Assembly: GCF_964340395.1 (NCBI RefSeq)
Contig: NC_135567.1
Location: 6,153,899 to 6,217,898, forward strand
Reading direction: 5' to 3'
Length of the DNA stretch: 64,000 nt
Source: Glandiceps talaboti
Lineage: Eukaryota > Hemichordata > Enteropneusta > Spengelidae
The notes below the pieces were generated by a model. It was not told where the DNA came from, searched no databases, and saw only the letters and a program-made list of their open reading frames with translations. Made by a program: the position numbers and the translations under genes. Shown one piece after another: positions 1 through 10,370 of the stretch (positions are counted from its first letter, which is position 1; each line of letters opens with the position of its first letter).

Positions 1-1664
1 TGGTCATGGGTTTTGGTCAAAATTCAAGATTGTATATTTCGGCTAATTCACGTCAGTCTTGAAAAGAAATTGTATTCATGTTCCTGTTGACCTTGACTAT
101 CACTGAAGTCATTCCTTCATCACATCCATGTGGGTTTGTGTCTTCTTTCTGAATATAAGCAGACATGGTATCATCCTTGATGTAGAATCTTGATGGATGT
201 TTACTTATAGTTCCACAATGTCTTTTCTCATCCCTAGCTAAATGGTCTTCTCATTATCTGTATTTAAAGAAGAACAAAAAATCAGGTTTTAGTTATCAGC
301 ATACATGCCTTGAATGGACTGTCTGGGTATTACAGTTTTGAGTTATGCAGTAAATATGGATTTTGAACTACAAATATGGCCGTCATTTGGTCAAATTTGC
401 ATATATCGCAAAACAAAGTGAGTTGCATATGTACCACATGATATGTGGTCACCTATATGAATGAAGCAGCATATTGCATGTCTGAGAAATGACATATTAC
501 GGATGGACAGGCAGAATGATGGATGAACAGATGGCGCCCATTCTCCCCATCAATTGCCTTAAGTCAATGTGATTTATCCCAATTAGTGAAGACTTTGTGG
601 CCACTGTCTCCAATGAGGCTGATCAACAATGTGGTGAGATACACTTTGGTGGTGCTGAATTGACCACAAGAGCACTGAAGAGCAAGTACATTCATTGTGG
701 TGACCATCATAATGCTGAATGACTTGAACATGAAAATCAAATGACTTGAACATGAAAGAGTACATAAAAATAGTAATTGATAAATGTATTGATGACTTCA
801 TAATACCTGACACAACAACAGAAAGAGTGACTACTGGTAATGACTCTACTGAGATTCATTTGAGTAGTATCAACCAAGACCATGCATACTGTGTTTCTAG
901 ACACAATGATTACCTACATTAAAATGAAAGATGCTCAGTAAATAACGATGGTAACTATCTGAAACTATACATTTTCAGAAATGTGATTATGTATACATTT
1001 GTTCATGCTATGTGTTTTTTTCATACTGACCCAAATTGAGTGTTTTGGGGGTGACAACACAATTTCATTAATTCTATTAATTAGTCAATGAAAAAGTGTA
1101 ACTTGACAATAAACTATAGAGACACGATGTTTCTGAGTGTTTTAGATTCTTCAGATGTAAAACATAAATTGAACAAAATTCTATGCTCCTTACATGTCTT
1201 GTTCCTTTTGAAACAAGACAGTGAAAGAGAGGTATTATAAATCTAAACTCTTAAATCACAGTACTTCACTTTCACTTCATAATATTGTAAAAGACAGGAG
1301 GTGATAGGAACATGGAACTTTGTTGAATTTATGTTCACATTCTGATGAATCTAAAACTTTCACATTATGACTCCACATTCTGATGTCAAATCACATTTTC
1401 TCATAGGATTTTTTATAGTTCACACCCAAAACATAACCGTTTATGGTGAATGTGAAAAAATTAACAGCACAACAGTAAAAGTCACATCCGGTTATTATCA
1501 TTAGTTATACATGTAAAAGACGTTACGGCATAGAACATCATGCATCCACTACGTCTTGAATTTGTACTTGGTTTATCCATCCATCGTTTTTGTAAGAAAA
1601 CCAGAATTTTTATGTGAAACACATAATGAAAAAAAACAAGCACTCGGCCCACAAATCTGATGCA
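1..1664. other. AT-rich sequence without a recognised gene
   Basis: No convincing coding exon, RNA gene or intact repeat was seen. The segment around 325-400 (words such as GAACTACAAATATGG) resembles a stretch near 56.05-56.15 kb and so probably belongs to an old dispersed repeat. Confidence 0.4.
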
Positions 1665-2381
1665 CTGAAATTGGAGTGAGTTGAAACTGGGTCGAGTTGA
1701 AATCTAAACTAATCTTTGACCAACACATAAACGAGATTGTACAAACAGAAAACCGCCTAGTGGGAATAGTATGAAGGATTTTCAAGTTTCTCGACCAGGA
1801 TACTTTTATATTTCTGTATCACAGACTAATTGGACGTCACCTTGAATATGCCTATTCAGTCTGGACACCATATAAATCAAATCAAATCACAGACAAAAAG
1901 TCTTCTTACTTGTCTTTGGTCAAATCAACACCATCGAATCAGTACAAAGAAGAGCTACAGAATTGATACCAGGATTGAAAGATTTATCATACCTTGACAG
2001 ACTAAAAGCCTTGAAGTTACCAAGTTTAACTTACAGATGTGTTCGAGGCGACATAATTGAAGTTTATAAATACACACATGGTTTCTACAAAACTCAATCT
2101 CCCTCACTATTGTAGTGAACCCTTCAACTTGTGGTCACTCTTTCAAGTTGAAGAAACCAAAAACACCATCACTGTATATCCGCCGGTATTGTGAATGCAC
2201 CGACCATTGATTGTTTCAAATCAAGACTTGATAAATAAGGAAATCAGCACCATTTCAGTATAACTATACCATTGACCCATATTTCAGAAACTACAGCCGT
2301 GGAGACTTCACACTTGATTGACACTTACATCTCACCAAATGAAACTTTGTACAGGTCACTGACCTACATCAACAGTACCAA
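1665..2381 (+). pseudogene. Jockey/CR1-like LINE, 3' remnant of reverse transcriptase
   Basis: Conceptual translation across frames gives the C-terminal part of a non-LTR retrotransposon polymerase. The pieces, in order, are FDQHINEIVQTENRLVGIV, HRLIGRHLEYAYSVW, ESVQRRATELIPGLKDLSY, DRLKALKLPSLTYR and RGDIIEVYKYTHGFY, then a terminal FKSRLDK. These are standard landmarks downstream of the catalytic domain in jockey/CR1/Rex-type LINEs. The catalytic core and everything upstream are absent, so this is a 5'-truncated insertion. It has in-frame stops and at least two frame changes, plus a short insertion after SVWTPYKSNQ. The adjoining trinucleotide repeat fits a LINE 3' tail. It is a dead copy; the exact clade is uncertain. 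Confidence 0.85.
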
Positions 2382-2465
2382 ATGATGATGATGATGATGA
2401 TAATGATGATGATAATGGTGGTGGTGGTGGTGGTGGTGGTGGTGGTGGCGGTGGTGGTGGTGATG
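2382..2465 (+). repeat. (ATG)n / (GGT)n microsatellite, probable LINE 3' tail
   Basis: A run of ATGATG units with TAATG interruptions passes directly into GGT units. Its place right after the LINE 3' region suggests it grew from the element's simple-repeat tail. Confidence 0.85.
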
Positions 2466-3172
2466 AATTGATCCATCACTGTTTGATCTCTACATTGTAA
2501 CAACTCAACCATTACATTACTAGAGTGATATAACGGTAGTTGCATGAATAAAAGTTATTTTATAACCTTATTTCTGATTTAGATAGTTATCTCATTCAGT
2601 GTTCAACATTGATAAATCTACTGCCAAATTTCTAACTTTGTTACATTACAAATATAAACAACACATCACATATAAAGCCATAGTGACCAGCTTGGTTTCA
2701 TCATCAAAATCAAAATATGCGAATTTCTAGGTGACACGCAAGTATCAATCAACACCATATCAAAACTGACGAAAAATTTGATTGGCCAATCTATGGTCTG
2801 CTGTCATGTTCGGTTCTAAAATGACGATGGAGATTGATGATGAAACTAAATGTAGTACCGATATAGGAAATTTGAAAAGAAATGTAATACACACGAAAAA
2901 AACTTACCGCTACAGATCTGATTTATTTTCTCCACATTGTATTCTCGTCATCCATTGTTGATCGCGGCTGCCATCTTGCTTTTCGGGGAGAACCATTTGA
3001 TTTCTAGGGGGGGGGGGACGGGAGGAAATAGGTATGGCAGCAATTTTTGTCCCCATCACTGTAACAGCAATTTTTTTCTATTGTCAATCCTGTATCAAAT
3101 AATTTTTTCCATATGCAGAAGCAATGCAATTTTTTTTCTCGGTTACCAATTTTGTAATGTGTGGTTCATAAC
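2466..3172. other. Intergenic sequence, no gene seen
   Basis: AT-rich, with a G homopolymer near 3007-3016 and several T tracts. An open stretch over about 2937-3218 has no recognisable domain and runs into the next element, so it was not called as a gene. Confidence 0.4.
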
Positions 3173-3174
3173 TA

Positions 3175-5519
3175 CACAGGGAACCTTGCACACCCCTGTG
3201 ACATTCACATGCCATTGACAGGGGTGTGCACATAGCTGTACCAACTCAGTGAGCCACATGGGGCTGTACCAGCTATGTGTACAGTATCCATGTAACAGCT
3301 CTGGCCAACACACTAGGTATAAACATACCTAGATTTGTAACTGGTAAGCCAACATCAATGTAATATGGATGTGAAAAATAGCAATGCAGCGTAGGTTTTT
3401 ACAACATCCATGTACAAGAGCTTTTTCCCATAACCATGTACCAGCTATGTTAGCATTGCTGTAACAGAGGTATTTCATACAGCCATATACCAGCTATGTA
3501 AGCATTGCTGTAACAGAGGTATTTCATACAGCCATGTACCAGCTATGTAAGTATTGTTGCAACAGAGGTATTTCATACAGCCATGTACCAGCTATGTAAG
3601 CATTGCTGTAACAGAGGTATTTCATACAGCCAAATACCAGCTATGTAAGCATTGCTGTAACAGAGGTATTTCATACAGCCAAATACCAGCTATGTAAGCA
3701 TTGCTGCAACAGAGGTATTTCATACAGCCATGTACCAGCTATGTTAGCATTGCTGTAACAGAGGTATTTCATACAGCCATATACCAGCTATGTAAGCATT
3801 GCTGTAACAGAGGTATTTCATAGTTATGTACCAGCTATGTAAGCATTGCTGTAACAGAGGTATTTCATACAGCCATGTACCAGCTATGTTAGCATTGCTG
3901 TAACAGAGGTATTTCATACAGCCATGTACCAGCTATGTAAGCATTGCTGTAACAGAGGTATTTCATACAGCCATGTACCAGCTATGTTAGCATTGCTGTA
4001 ACAGAGGTATTTCATAGTTATGTACCAGCTATGTAAGCATTGCTGTAACAGAGGTATTTCATACAGTCATGTACCAGCTATATTAGCATTGCTGTAACAG
4101 AGGTATTTCATACAGCCATGTACCAGCTATGTAAGCATTGCTGTAACAGAGGTATTTCATACAGCTATGTACCAGCTATGTAAGTATTGTTGCAACAGAG
4201 GTATTTCATACAGCCATGTACCAGCTATGTAAGCATTGCTGTAACAGAGGTATTTCATACAGCCATGTACCAGCTATGTAAGCATTGCTGTAACAGAGGT
4301 ATTTCATACAGCCATGTACCAGCTATGTAAGCATTGCTGTAACAGAGGTATTTCATACAGCCATGTACCAGCTATGTTAGCATTGCTGTAACAGAGGTAT
4401 TTCATACAGCCATGTACCAGCTATGTAAGTATTGCTGTAACAAAGGTATTTCATACAGCCATATACCAGCTATGTAAGCATTGCTCTAACAGAGATATTT
4501 CATACAGCCATGTCAGCTATGTAAGGATTGCTGTAACAAAGGTATTTCATACAGCCATATACCAGCTATGTAAGTATTGCTGTAACAGAGGTATTTCATA
4601 CAGCCATGTACCAGCTATGTAAGTATTGCTGTAACAGAGGTATTTCATACAGCCATGTACCACCTATGTAAGCATTGCTGTAACAGAGGTATTTCATACA
4701 GCCATGTACCAGCTATGTAAGTATTGCTGTAACAGAGGTATTTCATACAGCCATGTACCAGCTATGTAAGTATTGCTGTAACAGAGGTATTTCATACAGC
4801 TATGTACCAGCTATGTAAGCATTGCTGTAACAGAGGTATTTCATACAGCCATGTACCAGCTGTGTGAGTATTGCTGTAACAGAGGTATTTCATACAGCCA
4901 TGTACCAGCTATGTAAGTATTGCTGTAACAGAGGTATTTCATACAGCCATGTACCAGCTGTGTGAGTATTGCTGTAACAGAGGTATTTCATACAGCCATA
5001 TGTACCAGCTATGTAAGCATTGCTGTAACAGAGGTATTTCATACAGCCATGTACCAGCTGTGTAAGTATTGCTGTAACAGAGGTATTTCATACAGCCAAA
5101 TACCAGCTATGTAAGTATTGCTGTAACAAAGGAATTTCATACAGCTATGTACCAGCTATGTAAGTATTGCTGTAACAGAGGTATTTCATACAGCCATGTA
5201 CCAGCTATGTGAGCAATGCTAGTCAGATATGAACAAAATGGTTGCTACTGTAACAGGGTATTATTCCACCATAGCTGTTACATGTACATTGTATGTGCAC
5301 AACTGTGTGCTAGGTATGCAGTACACAGCCATGGTACTGGGATGTGCAAAACAATCATGGCACAGAGTCGGTATTCCACATCCATTCAACAGGCTTATTT
5401 TTCACAACCATGTACCAGGTCTGTAGAAAAATATACCCTGTAACGGGGCTGTGCCGCACACAGCTGGTACATAGCTGTGCTCTTCTTCCTAGCACTAGGA
5501 TGTCCTAGGATGTTCCCTG
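3175..5519. mobile_element. Short-TIR non-autonomous element with internal 49-bp satellite (copy 1)
   Basis: The ends form a short inverted repeat: left CACAGGGAACC, right GTTCCCTG, each flanked by TA (3173-3174 and 5520-5521). A second copy at 20.33-21.02 kb shares the left end (AACCTTGCA, then CCCCTGT), the ACAGCTCTGGCCAACACACT block, the right block (TGTGCTCTTCTTCC, TAGCACTAGGAT) and TA flanks, and this is what defines the unit. TA duplication with CA-type termini fits a Tc1/mariner-type MITE, but no transposase is present to confirm it. Open frames beginning MLVRYEQNG in both copies are by-products of this homology: indels break them differently. Confidence 0.75.
3433..5211. repeat. 49-bp tandem satellite, about 36 copies
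   Basis: The period is exactly 49 bp (for example TATTTCATA at 3471 and one position shifted at 3520). The consensus includes ACCAGCTATGTAAGCATTG followed by CTGTAACAGAGGTATTTCAT. Units differ by a few substitutions (AGCATT/AGTATT, CAGCCATG/CAGCCAAA) and occasional small deletions. Forty-nine is not a multiple of three, so a translated product is unlikely. Only one or two units are present in the sister copy near 20.64 kb, so the array expanded within this insertion. Confidence 0.97.
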
Positions 5520-5648
5520 TATATACCTACATGTCACTGATTCACAACTAACTTGTTCTGTGTAAGTAGCAATAAGTAGCAGTTAACAATCCATGCTTCT
5601 ATTTACGATAGGTAGCTGGTAAAAAGAATCCATGAGGAGTTGCCTAAT

Positions 5649-5831
5649 CACTTGGCTAACTGACCTTTAACCAATTTATTATTACCAAACAAAATAATCA
5701 AGTTTGAACCAACCTTGGAAAATGCTTCCACAAACTTGATCGAACAACCCACAGTTGGTTATATGGTAAACGCAATGCCATACACTTATTTAATATTGAT
5801 AGTGTTAGGAATCCCCTTCCCTTTATTACTA
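5649..5831 (+). repeat. Left LTR-like direct repeat of Penelope-like element
   Basis: This block, starting CACTTGGCTAACTGA, reappears in the same orientation at 7187. Shared words include AAAATGCTTCCAC, ATATGGTAAACGCAATG and CCCCTTCCCT. The two copies bracket Penelope-type reverse transcriptase sequence, and Penelope-like elements are known for such pseudo-LTRs formed by partial tandem arrangement. The copies are clearly diverged, with several indels. Confidence 0.75.
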
Positions 5832-6072
5832 ACGGCCCTTTTCAGGGCCATCACATCCTCCAAAAAGAGAACTACCAAACCACTAAACTATAGTTTCAAC
5901 AAATAAAATCTTGAGAATAATCTCCCGATATGGATAGAAGTAAAATTTTCAAGACAAACACACGAAACACACTTTGGTAAATCATGAATAAATACAAGAG
6001 AAAATACAAACAGTGCTTTTCCTCTAGTAGCCTCTGTTTGTAGATGTCTACAAACAAACATGTGTTTGTAGT

Positions 6073-6925
6073 ATGGACTCATCAACTTCTCCAAAGATAG
6101 CTGACATCTCATTCCACAAACGAGGGTATCGCATTATTGAAACATACATGGATAAAATATCACTTTGGACACGTTTCAGAGATGTCATATTCATGCTATT
6201 CAATGGCACACAAACCGAACTTAATATTTTGAGTGAAAAGATAAATGAAATGCACCCAACATTAAAATTTTTGTCGGTCAGCTCAGAAACAGAAGTGCTA
6301 TGCCATGATTTGGTGATTTACAAAGGTCATAGGTTCAAAACAAACCAAAAGGTTGGATATCAAGACTCACACCAAACTAGTCTAGTTCCTATACAATATC
6401 GATCATTATGATTTATACAATGTGTGGTTATAGAAACCACATTCTGGTCATCCAGACTACACCAAACCGACTGACACTTTTCAGTACCTCCACAGACACC
6501 CAAACACATGTCACCCAAATTCAGTCTTTAATGGTTGTTATTAAATTGAAACAATGAGGTATGAACGTGCAGTAACGAAGACGATTTCCAAAACAAATTG
6601 AAATTCTTCATAAACAAATTGACACAAGAGGATACAATAAATCAGAAGTGATTTGCTCGTTGGGTCCATTATGAGAATAGGGAGACATTTCTAAAATCAG
6701 ACACCAACTCAAAAGATTCCTCTGGTCTTCAAAACAACATATATAGTCCCAACATCAAAGCGTCTAAACTAAAAGGCGCATTAACAAAACATTGGGAACT
6801 GCTAGAAAATAATGTAACCTTGAACCAACTCTACCTGACCAAACCAATCATAGCACAGAATAGAACAAAACAAAAATCTTAAAGACATACTTCTCACAAC
6901 TAAACTGAAGTCCTCTGCCTCTAAA
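6073..6925 (+). pseudogene. Penelope-like element reverse transcriptase, degenerate
   Basis: The translation carries Penelope RT landmarks in order: SPKIADISFHK, LWTRFRDVIFMLFNGTQTEL (in place of the family's YIDDIF type), INEMHPTLKF, then LDIKTHTK. After an 81-bp interruption it resumes with KPTDTFQYLHRHPNTCHP. Further downstream, in shifting frames, come RGYNKSE, KHWELLENN and TKNLKDILLTTKL, which match the thumb and C-terminal region of these enzymes. The YxDD-type site reads RFRDVIF, so the second catalytic aspartate is gone. No GIY-YIG endonuclease was recognised downstream. Stops and frameshifts make the copy inactive. It lies between LTR-like repeats. Confidence 0.85.
6378..6458. repeat. 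81-bp insertion inside the Penelope-like RT, with 9-bp flanking duplication
   Basis: The sequence ACACCAAAC flanks the segment on both sides (6369-6377 and 6459-6467), and skipping the segment rejoins the RT frame exactly at the family motif HTK-PTDT. The inserted sequence starts TAGTCTAGTTCCTATACA, and a similar string occurs near 61.83 kb, so it may be a short mobile unit. Confidence 0.6.
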
Positions 6926-7051
6926 AGCAAGGCTGAAAAAAGCCTTGCTGATCATAATGTGATTGAAATACTAGCATCTCTGCTTGATGAACAATATTAA
7001 ATTTTTAGCCAAACAAATGCGAGAATGCTGTCTTGTTGGACATAACTGCGA

Positions 7052-7086
7052 CTGATGAAGGACCCCAACAGCCGGTCCCAAACGTC
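7052..7086 (+). ncRNA. Degenerate hammerhead-ribozyme-like motif
   Basis: The core CTGATGA is followed by a possible helix II (GGACC pairing with GGTCC) and then CAAAC where an active ribozyme has GAAAC. Penelope-like elements are known to carry hammerhead ribozymes, and this motif lies between the Penelope-like coding remnant and its right repeat. Helix I is not convincing and the conserved G is replaced, so catalysis is unlikely. Confidence 0.35.
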
Positions 7087-7186
7087 TTAAAATAACGGTA
7101 AACTAGGTATCGACCAGGGGACTTATCGCCAATGTCTTCCCTGCTAACCTACACTTATACCAGGGTCAATAACCTTGTCAAACCGG

Positions 7187-7369
7187 TCACTTGGCTAACT
7201 GAACTTTAAACCAATTTATCATACCAATTTAACAAAATAATCAGCTTTAGAAAATGCTTCCACTTATTAACAAACTTGAATTAACAACCCTGTGATTATA
7301 TGGTAAACGCAATGTCATAAACTTATTTAATAGTGATGGTGTTCGGAGTCCCCTTCCCTCTCTTACTGT
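7187..7369 (+). repeat. Right LTR-like direct repeat of Penelope-like element, interrupted
   Basis: Partner of the block at 5649. It reads CACTTGGCTAACTGA at the start and CCCCTTCCCT near the end. The gypsy element inserted at its right edge (target CTTAC), so the sequence after 16480 should be the continuation of this host element. Confidence 0.7.
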
Positions 7370-7552
7370 AAAGTCATGCATCCAGGAGGTCTATTAACTG
7401 GGGAAACTCACATACCACTCATTAAATAAGCAAGTTTGAACTGAACAACAATAACTTTATGTGTACCCAGGTAAACTAGAAAGTACAACAACATGCGCAG
7501 GAATGGAATAAACTATTAATAAGATAGGGAGGTCAATGTCATTAACGTCACA
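7367..7552 (-). repeat. 3' LTR of the gypsy element
   Basis: Bounded by TG...CA on either strand (plus strand TGTAAAGTCATG to AACGTCACA). It differs from the other LTR at only three positions (T/G, G/A and T/A substitutions). It is the 3' LTR because the coding strand is minus. Confidence 0.95.
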
Positions 7553-7564
7553 TCTTTCCTTCTT
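7553..7564 (-). promoter_or_regulatory. Polypurine tract
   Basis: On the coding strand the 12 bases AAGAAGGAAAGA lie immediately upstream of the 3' LTR, the position from which plus-strand DNA synthesis is primed in LTR retrotransposons. Confidence 0.7.
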
Positions 7565-7928
7565 CGAAATGAAGCCTAGATCCATGTCCGGTTTGATTTC
7601 CATACATGTACATGTAAAGAGCAATTCACCTACAGTCCATCAACAGTACCTCTTGATAAAATTTAACTGCAAAGTCAAACACAAATGTCAATTTTTTTTA
7701 ATTTTTTTTTTAACAATTATTGTCTCCGTAGTTTTTACTTCTATTGTCTTTTGTTATAAAGAGACATAGTGATCTGATTTAAAAGGTAATAACGTCATCC
7801 GCAAGCTAAACAGTGAAGTGTTTATGATGTAAAAAAGTCCTTTAAATATGTTGGTGGTACTGATGTACGTCCACTGCGAGTAACACAAGTCTTTGTGGGT
7901 GTCTCCTGTCGAGAAAAACAGGGTGACT

Positions 7929-8870
7929 TTACGTTTGCATCTTCCTTCGTAGAACGCTCAATAGCTGGAACTTTGCTGGGGCTGTCAGGCATAGATTGCA
8001 ATGGTAAGTTTTTGTACTTGGACGGAATAGTTCTTTGGTGCCTCTAAGGTACCTTCTGTTTCTCCTGAACAATCTTCCATCTTCTGTCCTCACCTCATAT
8101 GACCTCACATCCACTTGTTGTTCTACTTGTGCTTTTATCCATTTGCCAGATCGGCTGTGAGCACTGGGTCTAATACGAACTGTTTCTCCTTGTAACAAGG
8201 TTGGCAGTTCTTTACTATGTTGATTGTAGTATCCGGTTTGACCTGCCTTCCTATCATAGAGCTTCTGTTGTACATCTTCAACTATTTTGGGCTTTAACAG
8301 CTCACCAGCTGTTGGGAGCAGTGTTCGGGTACGTCTTCCAAATAGACGTTGAGCAGGAGATGACTCAATACCTTCACTTGGTGTATTACGCCAGTCTAGT
8401 AGTGCCAGGTAAAAGTCTGTTCCTGCTTCCTTAGATTTCTTCATTAACCGTTTTGCTGTCTTTACTGCATTCTCCACTTTCCCGTTACTCTGTGGATATT
8501 CTGGAGAACTAATAATATGCTCAAATTCATACTTCCGTGCAAAGCCTCTAAATTCATACGAGTTGTACAGTTTGTTGTCACTGTGGAACTGATCTGGGAT
8601 ACCATGTGTTGCAAAATGTCTCTTTGTCTTCTTTATTATCTCAGATGCAGTTTTGTCAAATAGCCTATCCACTTCAAAGTAGTTGGAATAGTAGTCGACT
8701 GTGCAAAGATAATCTTTGCTCTCAAAAGTGAAGATATCTGAGCTAATCTTCTGCCATGGTCTTGCTGGTAACCCGTGACAAATCAGAGGCTCTTTCTGCT
8801 GATTACACAGGTAACTATTACAGATCTCACACTTCGCAATGTAGTCAGGCAGGTCTCATCCCTGGCCAGT
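7929..8870 (-). pseudogene. Gypsy integrase
   Basis: Reads as the integrase core: a zinc-binding CEIC after the upstream histidine region, then WQKISSDIF, KDYLCTVDYYSNYFEVDRL (first catalytic Asp region), FHSDNKLYNSYEF (second Asp in SDN), and YPQSNGKVENAVK (catalytic Glu). It ends with a basic C-terminal region. The coding frame enters from the RNase H side through a one-base shift just after YWPGM, near 8.86 kb. All three DDE acidic residues appear to be kept in this copy. SDNK replaces the family's usual SDNG. Confidence 0.9.
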
Positions 8871-9673
8871 ATAATACTTCTCTGGCTCGTCGTAGACAGC
8901 CCTGGATTCCAATGTGTGCACTATGTAGTCTTTCTCTTATTTTAGGTCTGAGGCTCGCAGGAATGATACATCTCAGGCCCTTGAATATGACACTGTCTTG
9001 CACAGCCAGCTCAGTTGAAATAGGCATGCAAGTCTGTCGGTAAATCAAACTTGTTATCCGGCCATCCTTTGAGTATTACGTCCTTTAGTAGCTGAAGAAC
9101 TCTATCTTTGGCTGTTTCTACCTGTACCTCTCGCAACTGTGGCTCCGACATTGGTAGAAAATCTATCATGTGAATACTCTCAACTTCCTCTTCTATTTCT
9201 GATCTATTAACAGACTGTAGTGAGGCTCTTGAAAGTGTGTCTGCAATAAACAACTCTGTACCTTTCTTGTATCTAATTTCTACATCATAGTTCTGAAGTC
9301 GCAAAAGCAGCCATTGCAAACGACGAGGTGCTGATGCAAGTGGTTTGTTAACAATGGAGACAAGTGGTTTGTGGTCTGTCCACAGCACAACCTTTCTACC
9401 ATATACATACAGGTGGTTCCTTTCCATTCCAAAGACCTGTGCCAGTAACTCCTTCTCAATTTGGGAGTATTTCTGTTCCGTTGGGGTTAGAGCTCTGCTT
9501 GAGTATGTAACAGGTTGACCATCCTGCATCAGTGAGAAACCTAACCCTTTTGAAGAAGCATCACCCTGGCCCTCTGTTTGTTTCTTTGAGTCAAAGTAGC
9601 ATAGCACTGGAGCTGATGTGACTGCATGTTTGATTTTGGTGAAAGCATCTTCTTGTTCTTCTCCCAGTGCCAC
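8845..9673 (-). pseudogene. Gypsy RNase H and integrase H2C2 region
   Basis: The RNase H part reads DAFTKIKHAVTSAPVLCYFD, GDASSKGLGFSLMQDGQPV, SRALTPTEQKYSQIEKELLA, FGMERNHLYVYGRKVVLWTD and RRLQWLLLRLQNYDVEIRYK, and ends with the connection motif ADTLSRA. The next segment carries HSAHIGIQGCLRRAREVLYW, the histidine half of the integrase zinc finger. Frame breaks lie near 9.66 kb (entry from RT) and 9.04 kb. Family members normally have a hydrophobic-Cys-Asp before ASSKGLG; here the stretch reads EGQGDASSKG, a small sequence change at the first RNase H acidic strand. Confidence 0.9.
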
Positions 9674-10370
9674 CGTACATCCTTATGTGTAAGTCGTCGC
9701 AGTGGCTCACACATATCAGAGAGATCACTCAAGAATTTGGGCAGATATTTCACCATACCAACAATTCGCTGTACACCAGCCACATCCACTGGTTTCTCCA
9801 TCTTATTTACTGCTTCTACCTTTGCTGGGTCTGGCTTCAACCCCTTAGGCGTCAAGGAATGCCCACTGAAAGGCATGTCAACTGACTTAAATTCGAATTT
9901 GTCTTTGTTGAGCTTGATGTTCTTTTCTCTACATCGTTCTAGCAGACCGATGAGATTGCGATCTTGATCTCTGTTGGCTTCTTCAACTGTGTCACCCACA
10001 CCTTTGACAAGTATATCATCTGCAACCTTGAATATGCCACGTAGGCCCTCCGGGTTCTGATCTAGCTTCTGTTGAAAATACTCTGGTGATGGCGACAATC
10101 CAAATGGCAGTCTCAGATAGCGATAACGCCCCCAGGGAGTTTGGAATGTTGTCAGAAAGCTAGATTCTTCATCAAGCCATATTTGGAGGAAACCCTCTTT
10201 GAGATCAACTTTGCTGAACATCTTAGCATTTGATAATTCAGGCAATATGTCCTCAATAACTGGTAAGGGATAGTGACTTCTTTTCAAAGCCTTGTTCAAA
10301 TGTAAGGGATCTATGCAGACTCGTAGAGATCCATTTGACTTCTTCACAACCACAAGACTGGATACCCATT
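9541..10370 (-). pseudogene. Gypsy reverse transcriptase
   Basis: RT landmarks are in order: VVKKSNGSLRVCIDPLHLNK, HYPLPVIEDILPELSNAKMF, SKVDLKEGFLQIWLDEES, FQTPWGRYRYLRLPFGLSPS, and the active site VADDILVKG. These are followed by the thumb and connection with GHSLTPKGLKPDPAKVEAV and KPVDVAGVQRIVGMVKYLPKF. The catalytic aspartates are intact (VDL and ADD). The N-terminal side is joined to the protease region by a frame change near 10.37 kb, and the C-terminal side shifts frame near 9.66 kb just after DVRWHWEK. Confidence 0.93.

Noticed and set aside
3433-5211. CRISPR-like regular array
   Set aside because: Units are contiguous 49-bp tandem copies without unique spacers, in a eukaryotic transposon context.
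5216-5443. Protein starting MLVRYEQNG, seen again at 20.68 kb
   Set aside because: The similarity follows from two copies of the same short-TIR element. The frames diverge through indels, so there is no sign of coding constraint.
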